From an uncultured Peptostreptococcaceae bacterium (GTDB lineage Bacteria; Bacillota; Clostridia; Tissierellales; Peptoniphilaceae): DNA of 43,644 bases. Each line of letters opens with the position of its first letter. The first letter of the stretch is position 1. Below are positions 7,939 through 16,462 of the stretch, piece after piece. The stretch spans positions 1-43,644 of the forward strand of contig CAMYOU010000010.1 in the NCBI GenBank assembly GCA_947283485.1, given 5' to 3'. Below the pieces are notes generated by a model. It was not told the DNA's origin. It saw nothing but the letters and a program-made list of their open reading frames with translations, and did no database searches. The position numbers and the translations under genes were made by a program.

Positions 7939-8946
7939 CTATTCTCTCTGCCTTGTGATTTCAAATAATCCCGCATCCGAAAAACCGTGTATTACCGTGC
8001 GGGACGTTCCGCCTGATAACAGTTGAGTCATGGACGTATGGAGTCGCCTCTTGCCTTGAGCATCCTCGCGCAAAAAATCTACGATGACGATTCCGCCGAG
8101 ATTGCGAATCCGGATAATCCGCGCAATCTCACGCGCGGCTTCGTCGTTCACGCGCTTGGCAAGCGTATGAAAATTCTCGGCACGCGCTCCTTTAGAATTG
8201 ACATCGAAGACAACGAGTGCCTCCGTGGTATCGAGCACGATTTCTCCGCCGCAAGCGAGCGGATATACTCTGCGCGTAAGATCGGCAAGCGCCCCTTTGA
8301 TCTCCACATCCTCAAGAACGTCTATAAGATAGATACCCTTTTTCTCATGTGCGTAGGCTTCATCGTCCGTGACGATCTTCTCCGCAGTGTCGGCAAACGC
8401 CGACCATGGACGCGGTCGATAGAGCACACGCGGTGCCGCCAAGTCGTTTTGTGTGCGAAGGAGTTTCTCTCGGATCGCGTCGAGCCTCTTGTATTCTTCG
8501 AGAATCTTTTCCCCCTGGGCATCTTTTGCCGCCGTGCGATAAAAAAATCCTCGCAGTTCATGTTCCTCGGCAAATTGAAGAAGCAGGGCACGCGCATCAT
8601 CGGAAAGTTTTTTGGAAAATCCGACCGTGTCGTCATCCGTGAGGACGACATAGTTTCCGCCAAGCGTAATCTTTGCGCTCACGACGCTCGCCTTGTTCCC
8701 TTGCGCGTCGCGAATGACTTCGACGACGGGCGTCATCTCCCCTTTTTTGCGAACGTCCTTGTCGTGTAAGAGGGCGGGTTTCGCCTCGCCGATATCGACA
8801 GAATAGGCACCGATGGATGCGTTGCGCCCCGTGATCTTACCACGTAGGATCGTACCGCGTTTTCTCTCGAGATCAAAATATCGGATGAGTTTTCCGTCTT
8901 CGATCAAACCCGCCGCGCATCCCTTTGCAAGAAAAAAGGTCTTCAT
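7939..8946 (-). CDS. Ribonuclease E/G family protein, minimal form
   Basis: At 335 residues this is much shorter than E. coli RNase G (about 489). An S1-like RNA-binding segment spans roughly residues 30-70 (GTILRGKITG to ALLHDKDV). The catalytic part keeps the metal ligands D248 and N250 (VVFDVNS) and D290 (GGIVIVDFLR), plus the family stretch NDEAAREIARIIRIRNLGG. It stops right after GLFEITRQR, so the zinc-link motif and everything beyond are absent. In the family it cleaves single-stranded, 5'-monophosphate RNA for mRNA decay and rRNA maturation. It overlaps the MinD-like gene by four bases. Rng next to the mre/min cluster is a common gene order. Confidence 0.85.
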   Translation of the reverse strand: MKTFFLAKGCAAGLIEDGKLIRYFDLERKRGTILRGKITGRNASIGAYSVDIGEAKPALLHDKDVRKKGEMTPVVEVIRDAQGNKASVVSAKITLGGNYVVLTDDDTVGFSKKLSDDARALLLQFAEEHELRGFFYRTAAKDAQGEKILEEYKRLDAIREKLLRTQNDLAAPRVLYRPRPWSAFADTAEKIVTDDEAYAHEKKGIYLIDVLEDVEIKGALADLTRRVYPLACGGEIVLDTTEALVVFDVNSKGARAENFHTLAKRVNDEAAREIARIIRIRNLGGIVIVDFLREDAQGKRRLHTSMTQLLSGGTSRTVIHGFSDAGLFEITRQRE

Positions 8947-9470
8947 AGGAGTGCTCTCCGAATTTTTCCGATCACACCGAGTTTTTCTTCGCCGGTGCGT
9001 AAGACTTCGATGTTTTTCTCGATGCGTTCATCCGTATAGGCTTTACCGAGATAGGTCGCCCCTTTTCGCAAGCGAAAATCAAACACATCGTCGCCCGTTG
9101 CGCGTCCGCTCGTGTCGATCAAAAGGCTCTCGAGATACGGGTACGCCGCATACGGATCTTCCGCCATCAAAATGATATGCGAAAATGCATCGCTCCTGAG
9201 ATGCGGTGCATTTCCTTCGTTCAAATTCCATTTTTCGGACTTCGCGGGAGCCGCGAGATAGGAAAAACCCTCGACTTCATCCGCGGCGTCCTTGAGTTCG
9301 ATCATGCCGTCCAGGACATCTTGGACATCATAGATCGGAAGTTCCGCTCCGAGAAGTTCCGCCGTCGTGCGATCACTCGGCGTAAGGTCTACAAAAAGCA
9401 CCTCGCCGTCCAGTGCGCGAGCAAGCGAAATCGCCCAAGATCGTTCTTTCGTAGACAGTAAAATCCTCAT
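8943..9470 (-). CDS. MinD-like protein lacking the Walker A loop (degenerate ParA/MinD ATPase)
   Basis: This 175-residue protein can be lined up by eye with MinD (about 265). Residues 2-20 (RILLSTKERSWAISLARAL) match the P-loop strand and helix, but the KGGVGKT loop is gone through a deletion of about five residues. Residues 23-82 (EVLFVDL, LLGAELPIYDVQDVLDG, SYLAAPA) match the MinD VxLVDxD, GLENRIxYDxVDVVEG and LYLxPA landmarks. FSHIIL (96-101) replaces the FDYVIID strand. YLGKAYTDERIEKN resembles the LLGxVxxDxxVI region, and the end KLGVIGKIRRALL resembles the amphipathic membrane-targeting helix. It lies between PBP2 and RNase G, where min genes often sit, and overlaps both by four bases. 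minC and minE are not seen. Predicted role: a non-ATPase membrane or scaffold relic. Confidence 0.65.
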   Translation of the reverse strand: MRILLSTKERSWAISLARALDGEVLFVDLTPSDRTTAELLGAELPIYDVQDVLDGMIELKDAADEVEGFSYLAAPAKSEKWNLNEGNAPHLRSDAFSHIILMAEDPYAAYPYLESLLIDTSGRATGDDVFDFRLRKGATYLGKAYTDERIEKNIEVLRTGEEKLGVIGKIRRALL

Positions 9471-12400
9471 GGATTTGCCTCCGGTTTCATACCGAAATAA
9501 TGCGCGATGATCGCTCTATTGAGCGGTGCCGCGTTGACGCCGCTGCCGCCCTGGAAGAGGATCGTCGCAATCGCAATCTGCGGATCGTCATACGGTGCAA
9601 ACGCGAGGAACCAACCGTAGTTGTCATACATCTGTCCGGTGTTGGGGTTGATGGCGGTGTTCTGCGCCGTCCCCGTCTTGACACCGACTTTCATCGGAAA
9701 GTGAATGAACGTTTTACCCGAGACGTCTTTCGCGAGCAACATCCCCTCAAGGATTGGCTTGAGATGCTTGGGATCTTTGATATCAATGCGCTCCTTCTCG
9801 GGTGCGGTCTGCTCGATAATCTCCGTGTTGTCCGGATTCATGACTTTGGAGATGACATGCGCCTTGAGTTTGTAACCGCCGTTCGCGAAGACACACATAT
9901 AGCGCGCCATCTGAAGCGGCGTATAGGCGTTCGGTCCCTGTCCGATGATGACGTTTAACGTATCGGTGATATCCCAGTTTGCCTGCTCGAGATAGTCGTA
10001 CTTGATGATGTCGGCAAGCCCCGCTCGTTGACCCGGCAAAGGTGTTTCCGCGACAAAATGAAGGTCCGTCAGTTCTTCCAAAACTTCCTGCCGCGAACGC
10101 ACGGGCGTCTCGTCGAGCCACGACGTAATCGTATGAATCGACCATGTGACGTCGTTTTTATTGTAGCGATAGCCCTCTTCGTAATATTTCTCGAGATTGT
10201 TTTGCAAAAATTCGGTCAGCTGTTTTTTTCGAATGCGGAGTTTTGCCGCCGGATCCGGTACGAGCCCCGTGTTCTCCGCGGGAGAGTGAACTTCAATCCC
10301 CGTCTTCTCACCCAGACCGAGTTTTTTTGCCATGGTGATGAGATCGCCGATCTCAAGCTTGACCCCCGTCGCCTGTCCCGAACTTTGGTTCTTGCCGAGT
10401 GCCAACGCATAGTAATAATAGTTGCACGAATACTCGATCGCCTCGCGCGAATCCACCCATCCGTGGGTGCGTTGCTCTACGGGATCCCAGATGTGACATG
10501 CAAATTTCGTATCACCGATGGTCAGGACGCCGCTATCGTAGATCCGTTCATCCGGCGACAAACCTTTTTCAAATGCGGCAAGCGTCGAAGCCAACTTGAA
10601 AATAGATCCCGGCTGTACCGCCGTCTGCATTGCAATATCGTAGAGCGGACGCGGTGCAATGACGTCGTTCTCATTTTCGGGGAACAATGCCTGCCAGTCG
10701 CTCTCGCTGATCCCGGTTGAAAACGGATTGAGATTGAACGTGGGCGCATTCGCCTTGGCGAGAATTTCTCCCGTTTTGACATCCATGACGACCACGGCAC
10801 CTGCATTGCAGTTATAATACGGCGTTCCGCCGTTGGTCGCAAAGGGGACAACGCCCCATTCATCTTCCCACGGCGTTCCTTCCTGTACCAATCGAAGTGT
10901 CTTTGTGAGTGCGTCGTGCGCGACTCTCTGAAGTTCTGAGTCGATCGTCAAGAATACATTCTCGCCCGGCTCCGGAGCAATCTCTTCGAGCGTGTCCGTT
11001 CGATTGCCGATGACGTCGATCTCGACGGTTTTTTTGCCTTTTTTGCCGCGCAAAACGGATTCGCAACTCTCTTCGATGCCCGTTTTTCCGATGATATCGT
11101 CCGGATCGTATCCGAGTTCGTCGACATAGGATTTGATTTCGCCTTCCTGCGAAATTTTGCCGAGATAGCCGATGACGTGTGCCGCGAGATCGCGCTCGGG
11201 ATAGTACCGTATCGGTTCGACACTCACTTCGATTCCGCGGTTTGACGGAATCGCTTCTTCGATCCTAGCGACGGCCTCATGAGAAAGACCATAGGTCAGC
11301 GTGATCGGTGCATAGCCGTAATGACCTTGAGAGAGAAGTCGGTCGTGCAGTGCAAGTACGCCGCGCGCAATATAATCGCTCTCGTTCTCATAGTCATAGT
11401 ATTCTTTCATCGCCTTGAAAAGTTCATCCATCGAGGGCGCTTCTTTGAATTTATAACGCTCGAGCATGTCCTTCTTGTTCTTGATCGGCGTATATTCCCA
11501 CGCGCGCACATTGATGCGCGGATTCACACCTGCGTCCAAAATCGCCGCCTGCGCATAGGGTGCAATTTCATCCGAGAGGATAAACTCCTTTAAGATCTTT
11601 TGTTCTTTGGCGATCGAAATCAGACGATCGAGCGGCAGATCTCTCGAAAACGTCGTTTTCTTGATAAACTCGATCGACACTTTTCCGGAGACCGGCTCGG
11701 TCACGAGCACGGGCACTTCAATGCCTTTTGCCATCAGTTTGTCGATGAGAATCTGAGCCGGCACCACGGTCTTGTCTCCGACCGGGTACGCACTCGTGAG
11801 CAGTGTCGAAAGACCTGTTTGCTTCACAATGGCAAAGAAATCGTCTTTGACGTCACTTTCCGCGGTGATCTCCGAAAAATCCTTATTAAGCTGGGATTTG
11901 ATGATGCGAATTTCCTCGTCGTAGACGAGGACTTTATCTTTGAGCTCGATCTCTTTCGCCAACCCCCGCGATGTCAGAATATCGTAGACGAGTTTTCTTC
12001 CGAGCGGTTGGGAAAGGATCTTGCGAAATGTCGAGCGATCGTCCCTCACTAGTTCGTTGATCGCCTCGATGGGATCGGTGGATTTTTTGAGTCCGTTCTT
12101 GCGGAAAAATTCTTCCGTCTCGATTCCCTCTTCATATTCCAGTTTTAATCCAGGGATTCTTTTGACGCGCACCGGCACATCAATCCCCTTGAGGTCCAGA
12201 CTGTGCAAGACGCTTGCAATCGGCGCATAAAAATATCCGCCCTCCCCGGTATACGCCTCGAGGATCGGACGTGTCAGTTTGTGTTCGAAGATCAAGTCCA
12301 GTACGCGATCCGTCGGCGTCGATTCATTCTTGTAATAATCATGTTCCGAATGATACACAAGCGCATTGATCTGGATCGGAAAGCTCTGGACATAGGGACT

Positions 12401-12721
12401 GCCCTCCTCTTCCAATATTCGCACGAGATCCGTAAACATGGCATTTTTATCCGCAAGTTTGCCGCGGGAAAGATCGTCCTTGAAAAGTTTGACCGCATAG
12501 CTCGGCTTGGTTCCCGCCAGAAGTTTGCCGTTGCGGTCATAGATATTCCCTCTGGGTGCCGTGATCTTGATTTCCTTGACACGTTTATTGTCCGCCACAT
12601 AGCGATACTTGTCGCCGTCGATAATCGTGAGTTTGAAAAGTCGCCCTACGAGTACGAGCATGAGGAGTACGAGGATCGTCTGCATGACATTAAATCGATT
12701 GACTTTGGGTAATTTTCTCAT
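9467..12721 (-). CDS. mrdA: Penicillin-binding protein 2 (class B transpeptidase), unusually long
   Basis: This membrane-anchored D,D-transpeptidase for side-wall peptidoglycan synthesis has 1084 residues against roughly 600-700 for classic PBP2. One transmembrane helix lies at about residues 13-33. The dimerisation domain opens with APRGNIYDRNGKLLA (55-69). The active-site motifs are SIFK (706-709, nucleophile S706), SCN (765-767) and KTGT (1015-1018). A long stretch from about 100 to 490 within the N-terminal part accounts for most of the extra length. A second insert at about 820-890 lies within the transpeptidase domain. It follows mreD by eight bases and overlaps the MinD-like gene as ATGA. 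It presumably partners with RodA, which is encoded apart at 33713. Confidence 0.94.
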   Translation of the reverse strand: MRKLPKVNRFNVMQTILVLLMLVLVGRLFKLTIIDGDKYRYVADNKRVKEIKITAPRGNIYDRNGKLLAGTKPSYAVKLFKDDLSRGKLADKNAMFTDLVRILEEEGSPYVQSFPIQINALVYHSEHDYYKNESTPTDRVLDLIFEHKLTRPILEAYTGEGGYFYAPIASVLHSLDLKGIDVPVRVKRIPGLKLEYEEGIETEEFFRKNGLKKSTDPIEAINELVRDDRSTFRKILSQPLGRKLVYDILTSRGLAKEIELKDKVLVYDEEIRIIKSQLNKDFSEITAESDVKDDFFAIVKQTGLSTLLTSAYPVGDKTVVPAQILIDKLMAKGIEVPVLVTEPVSGKVSIEFIKKTTFSRDLPLDRLISIAKEQKILKEFILSDEIAPYAQAAILDAGVNPRINVRAWEYTPIKNKKDMLERYKFKEAPSMDELFKAMKEYYDYENESDYIARGVLALHDRLLSQGHYGYAPITLTYGLSHEAVARIEEAIPSNRGIEVSVEPIRYYPERDLAAHVIGYLGKISQEGEIKSYVDELGYDPDDIIGKTGIEESCESVLRGKKGKKTVEIDVIGNRTDTLEEIAPEPGENVFLTIDSELQRVAHDALTKTLRLVQEGTPWEDEWGVVPFATNGGTPYYNCNAGAVVVMDVKTGEILAKANAPTFNLNPFSTGISESDWQALFPENENDVIAPRPLYDIAMQTAVQPGSIFKLASTLAAFEKGLSPDERIYDSGVLTIGDTKFACHIWDPVEQRTHGWVDSREAIEYSCNYYYYALALGKNQSSGQATGVKLEIGDLITMAKKLGLGEKTGIEVHSPAENTGLVPDPAAKLRIRKKQLTEFLQNNLEKYYEEGYRYNKNDVTWSIHTITSWLDETPVRSRQEVLEELTDLHFVAETPLPGQRAGLADIIKYDYLEQANWDITDTLNVIIGQGPNAYTPLQMARYMCVFANGGYKLKAHVISKVMNPDNTEIIEQTAPEKERIDIKDPKHLKPILEGMLLAKDVSGKTFIHFPMKVGVKTGTAQNTAINPNTGQMYDNYGWFLAFAPYDDPQIAIATILFQGGSGVNAAPLNRAIIAHYFGMKPEANP

Positions 12722-12729
12722 TCTTCACC

Positions 12730-13224
12730 TCAAAATCCGTAGTACATCTTTCGTCTCTTTCCGCGAGCATAGATGAAATAGAACAAGAGTCCCGCGAAGC
12801 CTGTGAGTACCGCTCCCGATAGTGCGGGGACGAACTTCCAGCCATGCATCGAGAAATAGACGCCGAGATACGTGTTTAACGCATAAATGGAAAAATGGAC
12901 AACGAGGTGTCCGATCACAATCCAAAGCCAGACTCGAAGTACCGTCAAGTCCAACATTTTTTTCGAAATTTCCGCGATGACATAGGCAAATAGGAAAAGA
13001 CCGAGGGTACGCACGCCAAAATAACGTGCGAAGACGAAATCTTCCAGAATGCCGAGAATAAGCGCAAAGGTCGTCGCACCCAACGTCCCGTCGACCATCG
13101 CCATGACGGCGATCACGGCAAGTGTAAAATCGACCGTCCCGCCCAAAATCTCAATCCTCGAAAACAGCACCGCGTCCAAAAGAAAGGTGAGTACGAGAAA
13201 ACCGATTTTTCGAAGAATATTCAT
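12730..13224 (-). CDS. mreD: Rod shape-determining protein MreD
   Basis: This 164-residue, very hydrophobic protein has about five membrane segments and an N-terminus MNILRKIGFLVLTFLLDAVL. The family motif around ARYFGVRTLGLFLFAYVIAE is visible at residues 68-87. MreD is a membrane partner of MreC in the elongation complex. It overlaps the end of mreC by four bases and precedes PBP2 by eight, the canonical mreBCD-mrdA order. Sequence conservation is low in this family, so the call rests on hydropathy, size and position. Confidence 0.88.
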   Translation of the reverse strand: MNILRKIGFLVLTFLLDAVLFSRIEILGGTVDFTLAVIAVMAMVDGTLGATTFALILGILEDFVFARYFGVRTLGLFLFAYVIAEISKKMLDLTVLRVWLWIVIGHLVVHFSIYALNTYLGVYFSMHGWKFVPALSGAVLTGFAGLLFYFIYARGKRRKMYYGF

Positions 13225-14243
13225 GGCCTTTGCTCCGTGTTTTCTTGATTTTCGTGGGCATCGGATGTCTTTTCTTCATTCGGATTCGTTTCGTTCGACG
13301 GTTTTTCCTCGACCTTTTCGGGCGTTGTCGCCGGAGTCTCGGTCGGTGTGGGAGCTTTTTCACGTCTCGGAAGTTTTTCGAAGTCGATGTCATCCGGTAC
13401 AAAAGCTTCTTTCGACAGAATGAAGACCGTATCGAGCGCACGGAAATTGACGGGAGACTTGATGGATACGCTCGTCGTAAGCTGGTTTTCTTTTTTATCG
13501 ATGCTCTGGATATCTCCGATATAGAGACCTTTCGGATAGACCTCTCCCATACCGCTCGTCAGGACATAATCCCCGACGAGAATGTTCGCATCGGGCGAAA
13601 AAAGATACCCCGCAACGCCTATGGAGGAATGTTCATTCGCAATCCCGAAGTCATTCGTCCTCGCGACTTTGAAAGAAATATTGTTGGCATCGTCGATAAT
13701 CGATGACACTTTCGCATTGTGCGCACCCACCGAGATGACTCTCCCGACCAGTGCCGAGAGCACGAGATCTTCGCCGACACCCGAGCCCATGACCACCATG
13801 TCGCCCACGGCAACGCCGTCTTTTGCCCCGCGATTGACGGTAAATCGAACGAAAGCACTTCCGGGATCCATGCCCGTCACATGTGCTTCGATCGCGGTGC
13901 CCTTAAGTTTTTCACGCAAGGCATACTGTGCGTTGATGACAGATTCGTTGACCTTGAGATTTTGTAAAAGCATGAGCTCTTCTTTTAACTTGGCATTCTG
14001 CGTTTTCAATTCCTCGTTTTCGCGTCGCATCGAAGCGGCTCCGAAAATACGATTGAGCACGCGTCCTCCCGCGCCGGTTACGCGATAAAAAATTCCCGAG
14101 ACCGTCGACGCCACATCGGTTGCGGCTCCTTCCACGGGCGAAAGTTTTTGACGCGCAAAAAAGGAAGCGGCGATGAGAATCACGATGAAAAATACGACCA
14201 CCACGAGTTTGATGCGTTTCTTTTGGCTCTTCCGTCTTTGCAT
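13221..14243 (-). CDS. mreC: Rod shape-determining protein MreC
   Basis: This 340-residue bitopic membrane protein has a short basic cytoplasmic tail, a transmembrane helix at about 10-30, a coiled-coil at about 70-105 (RRENEELKTQNAKLKEELML), then the beta domain typical of MreC (GSAFVRFTVNRGAKDGVAVGD; LTSGMGEVYPKGLYIG). A low-complexity Pro/Thr/Glu-rich tail of about 55 residues from about residue 285 makes it longer than usual; such tails are common in Bacillota. MreC couples MreB to PBP2 and MreD. It starts two bases after the mreB stop and overlaps mreD by four. Confidence 0.94.
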   Translation of the reverse strand: MQRRKSQKKRIKLVVVVFFIVILIAASFFARQKLSPVEGAATDVASTVSGIFYRVTGAGGRVLNRIFGAASMRRENEELKTQNAKLKEELMLLQNLKVNESVINAQYALREKLKGTAIEAHVTGMDPGSAFVRFTVNRGAKDGVAVGDMVVMGSGVGEDLVLSALVGRVISVGAHNAKVSSIIDDANNISFKVARTNDFGIANEHSSIGVAGYLFSPDANILVGDYVLTSGMGEVYPKGLYIGDIQSIDKKENQLTTSVSIKSPVNFRALDTVFILSKEAFVPDDIDFEKLPRREKAPTPTETPATTPEKVEEKPSNETNPNEEKTSDAHENQENTEQRP

Positions 14244-14245
14244 CG

Positions 14246-15241
14246 CTACTCGCCTCCCTTCTTGTAATAGGCATAGTCGTCGAGAATCACTCTCGTTCCA
14301 TAGATGGAGGCATATGCCGGCTCTTCAATCGTCACGACGGGGAATCGGAATCGTTGCTCGAGTATATCCGTAAGTCCCGGCGTCTTGGCAAAACCGCCCA
14401 CCAAGAGCATCCCCGCTTCAATCAAATCTCGCGCCATCTCGGGCGGCGCGGTTTCGATGAGTCGCAAAAGCATTTGGATCATTTGACGCAAAAATTGAGA
14501 CACCGTAGGTAAGAGATCCTGTGTCCTTATGGTCGCCGTACGCAACTCGGCGGAGCGAGTAGATTTCCCGCGAATGGAGGCTTCTTTCGCTTCTTCCGTA
14601 AAATTCAAAATTGTTTCGCGTAACGCAGTCACATCTTCCCGTGCCGCCAAGAGGTTTTCACGCGCTAAAAGAAGATCCGAGATTGCCTCGTCGAGATCGT
14701 CCGCTCCGAGATTGATGCTCTTGGCACGTACGACGGCACCGTCATAGAGGATCGCCGCTTGAGAAATTTCCGCACCGATGTCCAGGACGATCATCGCGCG
14801 GTCATAACTGTGCGTCGCAGCACCCAAAAATGCAAGCACGGGCGACTCGATGAGAAGCACATCCCGGATGCCTGCACCGGATAGGACTTCTTCCATCGCC
14901 TGTCTCTCAATGTCCGTGATGTCGACGGGAATCGCCGCCACGGCACGCGGCGAGATGAGAGATTTCCCATAGCCCGCCTTTCGCAGTGCGCCGCGCACAT
15001 AGTCGCTTGCCACCTCGAGATCCGCGATCACACCGTCTTGGAGCGGATAGACGGGAATCACCTCCACCGGCAACTTCCCTTTTTGCTCGATAGCCTCTTG
15101 ACCGATCGCGACACTTCTTCTTGTCACAATGTCCACGAGGGCAATACTCGGCTCGTCAAAAATTTCATCGTCACCCGTGAGGATTCGAATTCTCGATGTG
15201 CCAAAATCAATCCCTATATTTTTGCCTTTAAAAAGTACCAT
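14246..15241 (-). CDS. mreB: MreB-family actin homologue with degenerate phosphate-binding loop
   Basis: This 331-residue cytoskeletal protein has the usual MreB length. Phosphate-1 is fairly well kept (GIDFGTSRIRI, 10-20), as are the PLQDGVIADLE stretch and ELTPPE-like ETAPPEMARDLIEAGMLLVGG. Two functional regions differ: phosphate-2, normally DIGGGTTEVA, reads DIGAEISQAA (154-163), and the IEEP segment reads IESP (131-134). The RTAE/IK helix is also altered (LLAAREDVTALRETI). In the family, MreB filaments on the membrane guide MreCD-RodA-PBP2. Here ATP binding or hydrolysis may be weak or lost; that is inference. It sits eight bases after radC and two before mreC. Confidence 0.9.
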   Translation of the reverse strand: MVLFKGKNIGIDFGTSRIRILTGDDEIFDEPSIALVDIVTRRSVAIGQEAIEQKGKLPVEVIPVYPLQDGVIADLEVASDYVRGALRKAGYGKSLISPRAVAAIPVDITDIERQAMEEVLSGAGIRDVLLIESPVLAFLGAATHSYDRAMIVLDIGAEISQAAILYDGAVVRAKSINLGADDLDEAISDLLLARENLLAAREDVTALRETILNFTEEAKEASIRGKSTRSAELRTATIRTQDLLPTVSQFLRQMIQMLLRLIETAPPEMARDLIEAGMLLVGGFAKTPGLTDILEQRFRFPVVTIEEPAYASIYGTRVILDDYAYYKKGGE

Positions 15242-15249
15242 ACATACTC

Positions 15250-15921
15250 CTACTCTATCCTTCCGTCTTTGCGAAAACTATAATACCGGGAAGCGCCGAA
15301 AATAAGATGGTCTACGAGCGGAATGCCGAGCATTTCGCCACAGTCCATAAGTCTTTTCGTAACCAAAAAATCTTCTTTTGAGGGGTTCTCGTCGCCGCTC
15401 GGATGATTGTGAAAAACGATGATTGAATGCGCATTCCATCGAATCGCGGGACGAAAGACCTCGCGCGGATGAACGATGGACTGATCGAGCGTGCCGACAC
15501 TCACCCTTTCCGCGCGCATGACCATAAGCTTGACGTCCAAGAGCAAAACCCAAAACTCTTCGTGCCCTATATTTCTAACACGATGAGAAAAATTTCGATA
15601 GATGTTGTCGGGATTGTCCGCAGAGATGCGTTCTTGCGTGGAACGCTCGAGGATTCTTCTTGCAATTTCAAACGATGCCTTGAGAATGGAGGCTTTCGCC
15701 GCCTTGATCCCGGGAAAAGTCATGAGTTCATGGAGCTCATAGTCCATGAGTTGCGTCAGCCCCCCGCTCTCATGAAGAATGTGTTCGGAGAGATCGAAGA
15801 CATTCATCGCCTGCGTGCCGGATCCGAGTAAAATCGTGACAAGCTCCGCATCGGAAAGCGCATTCGAGCCCTCCAACGCCAGTTTTTCACGGGGTAGATT
15901 GTTTGAGTTCTCCTTTTTCAT
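15250..15921 (-). CDS. radC: RadC family JAB-domain protein
   Basis: This 223-residue protein has the two-part RadC layout. A helix-hairpin-helix region lies at about 10-90 (SNALSDAELVTILLGSG, FPGIKAAKA). The MPN/JAB domain follows, with the metal motif H171-x-H173-x7-S181-x2-D184 (HNHPSGDENPSKED) complete. The RadC name is historical; the biochemical function is uncertain. It begins 35 bases inside maf and has GGGAG ahead of the ATG. Position directly upstream of mreB, after maf, is a conserved order in many bacteria. Confidence 0.94.
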   Translation of the reverse strand: MKKENSNNLPREKLALEGSNALSDAELVTILLGSGTQAMNVFDLSEHILHESGGLTQLMDYELHELMTFPGIKAAKASILKASFEIARRILERSTQERISADNPDNIYRNFSHRVRNIGHEEFWVLLLDVKLMVMRAERVSVGTLDQSIVHPREVFRPAIRWNAHSIIVFHNHPSGDENPSKEDFLVTKRLMDCGEMLGIPLVDHLIFGASRYYSFRKDGRIE

Positions 15922-16462
15922 CCAGATACTCCCTCAGTTTTTCCATCGGCAATCCGACGATATTAGAAAGACTCCCCGTATAGGAGCGGACAAAATGGAC
16001 ATGGGGACTTTGAATCCCGTATGCACCCGCTTTGTCCTTCCATTCGCCCGTCTTAAGATACTCCTCATACATCTCTCCATACGGTTCAAATTCGACCTTC
16101 GAGAGATCATAGTCGACATACGTAAAACCGTGTACCGTATCGAGAAGCGCAAATCCCGAGACGACGGCATGCGTCCTCCCGGACAGTTCCTCGAGCATAC
16201 GACGTGCGTCCTCGATGTCGTTCGGCTTTTGATAGACGCGACGACCGATGACCGTCGTATCGCATCCCAAAAAGAGTCCCTTTTCTTGATGGTTTTCCGC
16301 CGCCAAACGCGCTTTCTCAAATGCCACCGTCATCGTGGATAGAATCGGAATCGCGTCATCAAAAATTTCTTCATGCTCTACAGGGAAAATTTCATATGCC
16401 CAACCCGCATCCTCGATGAATGCGCGGCGTCTGGGCGAAGCACTTGCCAAGACTTTAATCAT
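15887..16462 (-). CDS. maf: Maf-like nucleotide pyrophosphatase
   Basis: This 191-residue house-cleaning nucleoside triphosphate pyrophosphatase hydrolyses non-canonical or modified NTPs in characterised members. The signature KVLASASPRRRAFIEDAG starts at residue 3, and GCDTTVIGRRVYQKPNDIEDARRML is the second core motif. I start at 16462, five codons inside the longer reading frame, because the Maf signature normally begins just after the initiator and GGAG lies upstream. It overlaps the transporter gene before it by eight bases and radC after it by about 35. Confidence 0.93.
   Translation of the reverse strand: MIKVLASASPRRRAFIEDAGWAYEIFPVEHEEIFDDAIPILSTMTVAFEKARLAAENHQEKGLFLGCDTTVIGRRVYQKPNDIEDARRMLEELSGRTHAVVSGFALLDTVHGFTYVDYDLSKVEFEPYGEMYEEYLKTGEWKDKAGAYGIQSPHVHFVRSYTGSLSNIVGLPMEKLREYLDEKGELKQSTP

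Noticed and set aside
8023..8769. 248-codon plus-strand open frame
   Set aside because: It is the shadow of the RNase E/G gene; the minus frame carries the catalytic motifs.
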